A DNA stretch of 5,073 bases, from NCBI GenBank assembly GCA_005883365.1, contig VAXA01000166.1:1-5073 (forward strand). The letters run 5' to 3'. Position numbers and translations under genes: made by a program. Below the pieces are notes generated by a model. The model was not told where the DNA came from. It ran no database searches and saw nothing but the letters and a program-made list of their open reading frames with translations. This document shows positions 1-4,823 of this stretch, piece after piece (position 1 is the stretch's first letter; each line of letters starts with the position of its first letter). Source of the stretch: Actinomycetota bacterium. GTDB lineage: Bacteria > Actinomycetota > Thermoleophilia > Gaiellales > Gaiellaceae.

Positions 1-1453
1 GCCGCTGCCCACCCGAGAGCGTGATGCCTCGCTCGCCGATCACCGTCTCGTAGCCCTGCGGCAGCCGCTCGACGAACTCGTGCGCCTGCGCGAGCTGCGC
101 CACGCGCTCGACCTCCTCGTCGCTCAGCTCGGGCCGGCCGAAGGAGATGTTCTCGCGCACCGTCGTGGAGAAGAGGAACGGATCCTGCGTGATCGCGCCG
201 ATCGAGCTGCGCAAGGAAGCGAGCGTCACGTCGCGTACGTCGATGCCGTCGACGAGCACGCGTCCCGAGTCGACGTCGTAGAAGCGCGGCACGAGCGAGG
301 CGAGCGTCGTCTTCCCGGCGCCGGTGTGGCCGATGAGCGCGACGGTCGTCCCGGCGTCGAGCGCGAGGTCCAGGTGCTCGAGCACGGGCCGCCCAGGCAG
401 GTACGAGAAGGAGACGTCCTCGAAGCGGATCGCACCCTCGCCGGGGGGTAGGTCGCGCGCTTCCGGCCGGTCGGAGACGTCCTCCGGCTCGTCGAGTACC
501 TGGAAGATCCGCTCGCCCGACGCCGTCGCCCGCTGCGCTTGGCCGACCCACATGCCGAGTGAACGGAGCGGCGTGACGAGCATCGCGAGGTAGAGGTTGA
601 AGGCGACGAAGGAGCCGGCAGAGAGCGAGCCGCGGGCGACCATGCGTGCGCCGACGAGCAGCACCGCCGCCTGCGCGAGCAGCGGCAGGAACGAGAGGAG
701 CGGCACGTACATCGCGCGCTGCCGGTTTGCGCGCAGCGTCTGGCCGAAGAGGGCCTCGTTGCGGCCGCGGAACTTCGCCTCTTCGGCGGGCTCCTGCGCG
801 AACGCCTTCACGACGTGGACACCGACGATGTTCTCCTCGGCCACGGTCGCGACGTCGGCGAGCTTCTGCTGGACGTCGCGCAGGGTCGGGTGCGCCACGT
901 GGCTATAGCGGTAGGCGATCGCGACGAGGAACGGCATCACGGCGAGCACGACGAACGCGAGCCGCCACTCGAAAAAGAACAGCACGACGGTCACCGATGC
1001 AACGGTGAGGAGGTTCTGGAAGAAGAAGATCAAGCCGTAGCCGAGGAAGAAGCGGACGCCCTGCAGGTCGACCGTCGCACGCGACATCAGCTGGCCGGTC
1101 TGGTGGCGGTCGTAGAAGCCGAAGGAGAGGCGCACGAGGTGCGAGTAGAGGCCCTGGCGCATGTCCATCTCGACGTCGAGCGCCTGCTTGCCGGAGATGA
1201 GGCGGCGGCCGAGCATGAAAACCGCCGAGACGAAGCCGAGAGCCGCGATCGCGCCGACGTAGATCCAGAGCCGATGCGGATCGTGGTCATCCAGCGCGCG
1301 GTCGATCACGTCGCGGCCCGTCACCCAGATGAGCGCGATCTGCGCCGCCTGCGAGCCGACCGCGAGCACGATCGAGACCGCGACGCCCCGCTTGTACGGC
1401 CGGAGGAACGAGAGGAGCCGCGCGAACGTGCGGCGGTACGGGACTGCGCTCAC
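1..1453 (-). CDS. ABC exporter half-transporter (membrane domain fused to ATPase), C-terminus cut by window edge
   Basis: Type IV (MsbA/Sav1866-like) ABC exporter half; such proteins dimerise in the cytoplasmic membrane and use ATP to push lipids, drugs or peptides outward. The 484 visible residues hold an N-terminal membrane domain with six hydrophobic stretches at about residues 22-44, 65-82, 138-162, 165-183, 249-270 and 279-298. The ATPase domain starts at about 342, with A-loop aromatic Y351 (FSY), Walker A GHTGAGKTT at 375-383, Q-loop Q423 in ITQD, the exporter-type X-loop GERG at 473-476 and the signature LSGGQ at 479-483. The edge falls right after the signature, so Walker B, D-loop and H-loop are not visible; roughly 100 residues are missing judging by family length. 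The GTG start at 1453 overlaps the stop of the upstream glycosylase gene (GTGA) and has only a weak ribosome site, which points to translational coupling. The substrate cannot be told. Many actinobacterial relatives work as heterodimers, so a second half might lie downstream, outside the window. Confidence 0.95.
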   Translation of the reverse strand, partial: MSAVPYRRTFARLLSFLRPYKRGVAVSIVLAVGSQAAQIALIWVTGRDVIDRALDDHDPHRLWIYVGAIAALGFVSAVFMLGRRLISGKQALDVEMDMRQGLYSHLVRLSFGFYDRHQTGQLMSRATVDLQGVRFFLGYGLIFFFQNLLTVASVTVVLFFFEWRLAFVVLAVMPFLVAIAYRYSHVAHPTLRDVQQKLADVATVAEENIVGVHVVKAFAQEPAEEAKFRGRNEALFGQTLRANRQRAMYVPLLSFLPLLAQAAVLLVGARMVARGSLSAGSFVAFNLYLAMLVTPLRSLGMWVGQAQRATASGERIFQVLDEPEDVSDRPEARDLPPGEGAIRFEDVSFSYLPGRPVLEHLDLALDAGTTVALIGHTGAGKTTLASLVPRFYDVDSGRVLVDGIDVRDVTLASLRSSIGAITQDPFLFSTTVRENISFGRPELSDEEVERVAQLAQAHEFVERLPQGYETVIGERGITLSGGQR

Positions 1454-2067
1454 TGCTTCTGAGGGTAGACGCCCGACAACTCCTCGCGGACTAGCACAGC
1501 CGCCGCCTCGAGTCGCTTGCGGTTTGCCGGATCGTTGAGCCAACCGCTGGCGCCCGAGGGGTGGGGGAGTGGGACGACCGGCGTCCCCTGCAGCTCGAAG
1601 CGCTCGCCGACGCACGGCGTCAGCGACGGGAGCCCGAGGAGCCGCCGCAGGGCCAACCCGCCGACCGTGACGATCAGGCGGGGCCGCAACAGCTCGAGCT
1701 CCCACTCGCGCCAGAACGAGCACAGCTCCTGCTCGCGCGGCGTGGGCGTCCTGTCGCCACGGCCCGTCGGCGCGCCGCCCGGGTAGCAGCGAGTGACCGA
1801 GGCGCAGTAGAACGCGGCATAGAACTCGTCCTCCTCGACCTCGAGCCAGCGGCGAAGCGTCCGGCCCGCCCGCCCGCGCCACGGCAGCCGCTCCTCTCCC
1901 TCCACGACGCCCGGCGCTTGGCCGAAGAGGTACGCGCGTTGCCGCGCGCCGGGTGCGCGCACAGGCAGCGACTCGAGCGGGTACCCAGCCTCGACGCAGG
2001 CCCGGCAGCGGGCGAGGTCGCGCTGCAACGAGGCGAGCGAACGGTACGACGACTTGCGAGCCGTCAA
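1450..2067 (-). CDS. Uracil-DNA glycosylase superfamily protein, family 4 type with predicted 4Fe-4S cluster
   Basis: Predicted base-excision repair enzyme that removes uracil (from cytosine deamination or dUTP misincorporation) from DNA. From the TTG start at 2067 it has 205 residues, close to the usual length of family 4 enzymes. Visible motifs in order: CRAC at 21-24 (first cysteine pair), active-site-like GQAPG at 49-53 followed by WRGRAGRTL at 63-71, then TRC (C94) and TPTPREQELC (C116), completing a four-cysteine set in the order expected for the family 4 cluster, and HPSGASGWLN from H169, matching the second catalytic motif. The C94-C116 spacing is about six residues longer than I recall for typical family 4 enzymes, and GQAPG/HPS differ from the more usual GEAPG/HPA, so a divergent subfamily is possible. 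TTG is preferred because GAGGGG lies six bases before it; a GTG at 2085 (211 residues) is the alternative. An ATG at 2304 is in frame but would run through the divergent gene. First gene of a pair with the ABC exporter; C88 is an extra cysteine. Confidence 0.88.
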   Translation of the reverse strand: MTARKSSYRSLASLQRDLARCRACVEAGYPLESLPVRAPGARQRAYLFGQAPGVVEGEERLPWRGRAGRTLRRWLEVEEDEFYAAFYCASVTRCYPGGAPTGRGDRTPTPREQELCSFWREWELELLRPRLIVTVGGLALRRLLGLPSLTPCVGERFELQGTPVVPLPHPSGASGWLNDPANRKRLEAAAVLVREELSGVYPQKQ

Positions 2068-2070
2068 TCC

Positions 2071-2079
2071 GAACCCCTC
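2071..2079 (-). promoter_or_regulatory. Ribosome binding site deciding the TTG start of the glycosylase gene
   Basis: On the minus strand GAGGGG sits at 2079-2074, six bases before the TTG at 2067. This purine-rich box is a far better ribosome site than anything ahead of the alternative GTG at 2085, where AAGG ends only three to four bases before the codon. The conserved part of the protein begins about ten residues downstream of either start, so protein conservation does not choose between them. Confidence 0.55.
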
Positions 2080-2083
2080 AAGC

Positions 2084-2091
2084 ACTATCCT
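2084..2091. promoter_or_regulatory. Candidate overlapping divergent -10 boxes
   Basis: The 34-bp gap between two divergent genes is the only AT-richer patch nearby. On the plus strand TATCCT (2086-2091) fits the TAnnnT actinobacterial -10 pattern and ends ten bases before the GTG at 2102, so its transcript would be leaderless or nearly so. On the minus strand GATAGT (2089-2084) overlaps it and would start a transcript with a very short leader holding the glycosylase ribosome site. No good -35 box was found at 16-18 bp for either direction. This is a pattern-based guess without experimental support. Confidence 0.35.
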
Positions 2092-2101
2092 TTTTGAAGC
2101 A

Positions 2102-2575
2102 GTGCGTGGTTTGTTCTCCTTCCCGAACCCGGTCAACGAGACCCCGGCGCGTCTGGTCGCGGGTGCGGTCGCGGTCATCGCCGTCCTCGCGATCGCATTC
2201 CAGCAGGGCTGGCTGATCCCCGTCCTCGCATACGGCTTCGTGGCGCGCGCTCTTACAGGGCCGACCCTGAGCCCGCTCGCGCTCGTTGCGACGCGCGTGG
2301 TCACGCCGCACTTGCCGTTTCGGCCCCGTTACTCGCCGGGCCCGGCGAAGCGGTTCGCGCAGACGATCGGAGCTGCCTTCACGTTGACGGCGACGGCTGT
2401 CTACTTCGCGGGCTTCCAGGTGGAGGCCTACGCGCTGGTGGTCGTGGTCGCGCTGTTCGCGTCGCTCGAAGCGGGGTTCGGGCTCTGCGTCGGTTGCAAG
2501 GCGTTTTTCCTCGGCATGCGGCTCGGCTTCGTCCCGCCCTCGGTCTGCGAGGAGTGTGCGCCCTACCTGCGGTAG
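2102..2575 (+). CDS. DUF4395 family integral membrane protein with two CxxC pairs
   Basis: A 157-residue membrane protein of the DUF4395 family; its function is unknown. Hydrophobic stretches lie at about 18-33, 37-51, 86-104 and 109-123, giving probably four helices. The family-like opening FPNPVNE is at 7-13, and the family cysteine motif GLCVGCK (C129, C132) follows the last helix. A second pair, CEEC (C149, C152), sits five residues from the C-terminus. Family members are often found near thioredoxin-like or sulfur-handling genes, so a thiol redox or metal-binding role is possible, but no such neighbour is present here. GTG at 2102 is chosen because the conserved part starts a few residues later and a TTG at 2054 in the same frame would overlap the start of the divergent glycosylase; TTG at 2111 is a weaker option. 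There is no clear ribosome site (only GAAG directly before the GTG), in keeping with a leaderless message. It is followed 37 bp later by the formiminotransferase on the same strand. Confidence 0.85.
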   Translation: MRGLFSFPNPVNETPARLVAGAVAVIAVLAIAFQQGWLIPVLAYGFVARALTGPTLSPLALVATRVVTPHLPFRPRYSPGPAKRFAQTIGAAFTLTATAVYFAGFQVEAYALVVVVALFASLEAGFGLCVGCKAFFLGMRLGFVPPSVCEECAPYLR

Positions 2576-2600
2576 CGGGTCGGCTCGGAATCTGCGGGCG

Positions 2601-2606
2601 TAGGCT
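2601..2606 (+). promoter_or_regulatory. Candidate -10 box for the formiminotransferase gene
   Basis: TAGGCT matches the TAnnnT -10 pattern of GC-rich actinobacteria and ends six bases before the GTG start at 2613. That spacing would place the first transcribed base on or beside the start codon, meaning a leaderless message. There is no Shine-Dalgarno-like sequence before this GTG, which fits. No convincing -35 box is seen, and read-through from the DUF4395 gene upstream is an equally simple explanation for expression. Confidence 0.35.
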
Positions 2607-2612
2607 CCGCGT

Positions 2613-3677
2613 GTGTTTCCCTTGGAGGCCATCCCGAACTTCTCTGGGGGACGCGACAGCGCGACGAGCGACGCGATCGGCGAGGCGCTCGACGGGCACG
2701 CGCGCCTGCTCGACGTCCACAGCAACTCGGACCACAACCGCTCCGTCTACACGCTCGTCGGCAGCAAGGAGGAGCTCGTCGCCGCCCTGCTGGCGGGGAT
2801 CGCCTGCGCGCGCGAGCGGATCGACCTGCGCAGCCACGAGGGGGCGCATCCCCGTATCGGCGCCGCCGACGTCGTCCCTCTCGTGCCGATCCGGGAGACC
2901 GACGCCGACCGCGCGCGCGCTGCGGCGCTCGAGCTCGCGCGGCGGGTGGGGGAGGAGCTCGGGCTCGCCCTGCTGGCGGGGATCGCCTGCGCGCGCGAGC
3001 GGATCGACCTGCGCAGCCACGAGGGGGCGCATCCCCGTATCGGCGCCGCCGACGTCGTCCCTCTCGTGCCGATCCGGGAGACCGACGCCGACCGCGCGCG
3101 CGCTGCGGCGCTCGAGCTCGCGCGGCGGGTGGGGGAGGAGCTCGGGCTCCCGGTCTTCCTCTACGCCGACCTCGCCCCTGGGCTCGGGCCCGCCTTCTTC
3201 CGGCGCAGAGGCCCCGCCGAGCTGCAGCGGCGGATCGACGCGGGCGAGCTGACGCCCGACTTCGGGCCGCCGCGGCTCGACGAGAGGGCCGGCGGAGTGA
3301 TCGTCGGCGCGCGGCCGCCACTGATCGCGTTCAACGTCAACCTGGCCGGCGACGACCTCGAGGCCGCGCAGGAGGTGGCGCGCGCCGTCCGCGAGCGCGA
3401 CGGCGGCTTTCCCGGCGTTCGTGCGCTCGGGCTCCGGCTGCCACGGGCGGGACACGTCCAGGTGAGCCTCAACGTCGAAGACTGGCGCGCCTCGCCGCTG
3501 CACGAGGTCGTCGCCGCAGTGGAGCGCGAAGCTCGAGCGCGCGACCTCGACGTGACGGGAGCCGAGCTCGTCGGCCTCCTTCCGGCCGGCGCCGCAGTCG
3601 CCGCGGCCGGCTCGCTTCTCCGCGTCAGCGGCCTCGACCCGTCGCACGTCCTCGAGCTGCGGCTGCTGGACGAGTAG
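2613..3677 (+). CDS. ftcD: Glutamate formiminotransferase (stand-alone) with an internal 61-residue tandem duplication
   Basis: Predicted to move the formimino group from N-formimino-L-glutamate to tetrahydrofolate, giving glutamate and 5-formimino-THF in histidine breakdown and one-carbon metabolism; a cytoplasmic enzyme. The 354 residues open with IPNFSGGR (7-14), followed by LDVHSNSDHNRSV (33-45), both typical of the N-terminal formiminotransferase subdomain. The catalytic-histidine segment HEGAHPRIGAADVVP at 75-89 recurs at 136-150, because residues 58-118 are repeated exactly as 119-179. The C-terminal subdomain follows, with FGPP (217-220), IAFNVNL (238-244) and HVQVSLNVEDW (281-291). 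There is no cyclodeaminase domain, unlike animal FTCD. Without one repeat the protein would be 293 residues, near the usual size for single-domain bacterial forms, and would read smoothly into GLPVFLYADLAPG. H79 and H140 both correspond to the catalytic histidine of the mammalian enzyme. Whether the duplicated form folds and works is unknown. GTG at 2613 is the best start; TTG at 2622 is possible. No histidine-utilisation gene is visible nearby. Confidence 0.9.
   Translation: MFPLEAIPNFSGGRDSATSDAIGEALDGHARLLDVHSNSDHNRSVYTLVGSKEELVAALLAGIACARERIDLRSHEGAHPRIGAADVVPLVPIRETDADRARAAALELARRVGEELGLALLAGIACARERIDLRSHEGAHPRIGAADVVPLVPIRETDADRARAAALELARRVGEELGLPVFLYADLAPGLGPAFFRRRGPAELQRRIDAGELTPDFGPPRLDERAGGVIVGARPPLIAFNVNLAGDDLEAAQEVARAVRERDGGFPGVRALGLRLPRAGHVQVSLNVEDWRASPLHEVVAAVEREARARDLDVTGAELVGLLPAGAAVAAAGSLLRVSGLDPSHVLELRLLDE
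2768..2778 (+). repeat. 11-bp direct repeat GGAGGAGCTCG flanking the duplicated unit (first of three copies)
   Basis: GGAGGAGCTCG occurs at 2768-2778, 2951-2961 and 3134-3144, each 183 bp apart. The first copy lies outside the duplicated block, separated from it by four non-matching bases (2779-2782). In a single-copy ancestor the word would therefore have occurred twice, once near each end of the segment that was later doubled. The word encodes part of the EEL tripeptide in both places. Confidence 0.85.
2783..3149 (+). repeat. Perfect 183-bp in-frame tandem duplication inside the formiminotransferase gene
   Basis: Bases 2783-2966 are identical to 2966-3149 at an offset of 183 bp, with no mismatch when compared line by line. 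The period equals 61 codons, so the frame is kept and residues 58-118 are exactly repeated as 119-179. The lack of even synonymous differences means the event is very recent, is kept uniform by recombination, or is an assembly error. Each copy carries one full catalytic-histidine segment. Confidence 0.97.
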
Positions 3678-3681
3678 GTGG

Positions 3682-3712
3682 GCGGCGGGCCCGCCGCGAA
3701 GGACGGGCCCGC
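3682..3712. terminator. GC-rich hairpins in the convergent gap, probable two-way terminator
   Basis: The 47-bp gap between two convergent genes holds a perfect 16-bp palindrome (GCGGCGGGCCCGCCGC at 3682-3697) and an alternative perfect 9-bp stem, GCGGGCCCG at 3685-3693 with CGGGCCCGC at 3704-3712 around a 10-base loop. The two structures share bases and cannot form together. There is no T-run on either side, so this is not a classic intrinsic terminator; GC-rich actinobacteria often lack the T-run. Its place between convergent stops makes termination or 3'-end protection of both transcripts the likeliest role. Confidence 0.5.
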
Positions 3713-3724
3713 AATGCCCTGCCG

Positions 3725-4807
3725 TCAGCCGGTGACCGGGAGATCGTCTCCCGCACCGGCGCAGTAGCCGGTGCCGCCGGCCGAGTCGTTGCTCCACAGG
3801 CTCTGCACGGGGTACTGCTTCCCGTCGTTGCCCGTGATGTTGTTCAGCCCGCCCGGGACGGTGTTGGCAGGCTCGATGCCGAGCGTGTAGCCGACCCAGG
3901 CGCACTTGTCGCCGTTCTCCCAGGCGCTGAAGTCGTACCAGCCGCCGAGGTTCTGGCCGTTGATCACGTCCTCGGCGCCGGGGTCGGTGATCGTCTCCTC
4001 GATCTCGTGTCCCACCACGATCGTGAACCCGTCGAGCCGGCCTGCGAAGTAGCCGGTGTTGACGGAGTTCTCGCCGCAGCCCGCGCCCGAGTTGAGGACG
4101 TACGGCATGTTCGTGAACGAGATGCCGGGCTGGACGCCGGGGTAGTACTGCGGCTGCGTGTAGTCGTGCCAGGCGCAGTAGCCGGCGCCGCTGTTGAAGC
4201 CCGCCTCGTTGTACAGCTGCGGCTGGGCGATCACGAATTGCGCGTTGTCGAGATCGGTGACGCCGAAGTGGGCGACCGCGCGTTGCGCCTCCTGCGCCAG
4301 CTCGAGGCCCGTCACGTTGTTGTGGATCGGGTTCGTGTTGTCGTACCAGACCCCGCCGAGGACGTTCGACGGGTTCTTGATGTAGACGTTCTGTCCGTTC
4401 ACCGTCTCGTAGTACTGCGTCGAGACGCCCGCCCACGCCGTGCCACCCATTGCAGCGACGAAGTTGGTCATCCGGGCCGCGGCCCCGTCCGGGTCGTACG
4501 TCGGGAACCCGGGCGTCGTGTGATCGAAGGCCCCGGACTGTCCCCAACCCCAGAAGACGAGGTAGATCTTCGGCGTCACCTGCACGTGGCCGCCGAAGTA
4601 CGCCATGTTCACCGGAGCGGGCACGCCGGCCGCAACCTGGTAGACCGGAATGCAGCACACCGGCGGCGGCTGCAGGGCCGGGTTGGACATGTTGCTCGCG
4701 TTCGGCATGTAGAGCGGGTGATGCGAGGACGCGGCGGCGCCCGCCGACGTCGCGCCGCCGAAGAGCATGACCGCGCCGAGGATGAGCAGGATCAAGAGCT
4801 TTCTCAC
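3725..4807 (-). CDS. Secreted protein of unknown function with HEIEE...TDP zinc-peptidase-like motif
   Basis: A 360-residue exported protein. Residues 1-25 form a clear signal peptide: MRKLL positive start, hydrophobic core LILLILGAVMLFGG, then TSAGAAA with likely cleavage around residues 23-26. The mature part is rich in Asn, Tyr, Gln and Gly, as is common for secreted proteins. A hydrophobic strand KIYLVFWGWG at 80-89 is followed by the key region VVGHEIEETITDPG at 264-277 (H267, E268, E271), then WYD at 290-292 and ENGDKC at 297-302. The layout of HExxE, T-D-P, tryptophan-Tyr-Asp and GDKC recalls a loosely described group of bacterial secreted proteins and the plant PHI-1/EXORDIUM family; a zinc-binding or peptidase-like site is possible but not shown, as HExxE is not the full HExxH. 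Six cysteines remain after cleavage (51, 52, 211, 244, 302, 349), allowing disulfides. GTG at 4807 is well supported by a GAGGGGGA box just upstream. It lies 13 bp after the Ig-like protein gene. Confidence 0.85.
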   Translation of the reverse strand: MRKLLILLILGAVMLFGGATSAGAAASSHHPLYMPNASNMSNPALQPPPVCCIPVYQVAAGVPAPVNMAYFGGHVQVTPKIYLVFWGWGQSGAFDHTTPGFPTYDPDGAAARMTNFVAAMGGTAWAGVSTQYYETVNGQNVYIKNPSNVLGGVWYDNTNPIHNNVTGLELAQEAQRAVAHFGVTDLDNAQFVIAQPQLYNEAGFNSGAGYCAWHDYTQPQYYPGVQPGISFTNMPYVLNSGAGCGENSVNTGYFAGRLDGFTIVVGHEIEETITDPGAEDVINGQNLGGWYDFSAWENGDKCAWVGYTLGIEPANTVPGGLNNITGNDGKQYPVQSLWSNDSAGGTGYCAGAGDDLPVTG

Positions 4808-4823
4808 GTGTGCTTCCCCCTCA
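4808..4823 (-). promoter_or_regulatory. Ribosome binding site for the secreted protein, overlapping the upstream stop codon
   Basis: Read on the minus strand, the TGA stop of the Ig-like gene (4823-4821) runs straight into GGGGGAAG, followed by five bases and the GTG at 4807. A strong purine box merged with the previous stop in a 13-bp gap leaves no room for a separate promoter, supports this GTG as the start, and supports co-transcription of the two genes. Confidence 0.7.

Noticed and set aside
815..1462. A 215-residue plus-strand open frame rich in Glu, Arg and His.
   Set aside because: It lies wholly antisense to the ABC exporter, whose membrane helices are unmistakable, and has low-complexity charged composition.
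2054..2101. Earlier TTG start at 2054 for the DUF4395 protein.
   Set aside because: It would overlap the glycosylase start and its ribosome site and add 16 residues of no family character before FPNPVNE.
2068..2304. N-terminal extension of the glycosylase to an ATG at 2304.
   Set aside because: The extension would cover the divergent DUF4395 gene, adds no recognisable motif, and has a much poorer start context than the TTG at 2067.
2494..3321. Open frames carrying long Arg/Ser/Ala-rich repeats on both strands over the duplicated region.
   Set aside because: These are alternate-frame readings of the same 183-bp repeat. The ftcD frame has clear homology and explains the DNA.
3725..3742. LPVTG at the extreme C-terminus of the secreted protein, resembling a sortase sorting motif.
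   Set aside because: The stop codon follows the glycine directly. A working sorting signal needs a hydrophobic stretch and positive tail after the motif, and none appears after the stop in this or the shifted frame, so the match is probably chance.
2379..4658. A 759-residue open frame on the minus strand, the longest in the window.
   Set aside because: It runs antisense through DUF4395 and ftcD and out of frame through the secreted protein gene, is dominated by Arg, Gly and Pro, and matches no family. It is a product of high GC, and its internal repeat is just the ftcD duplication read backwards.
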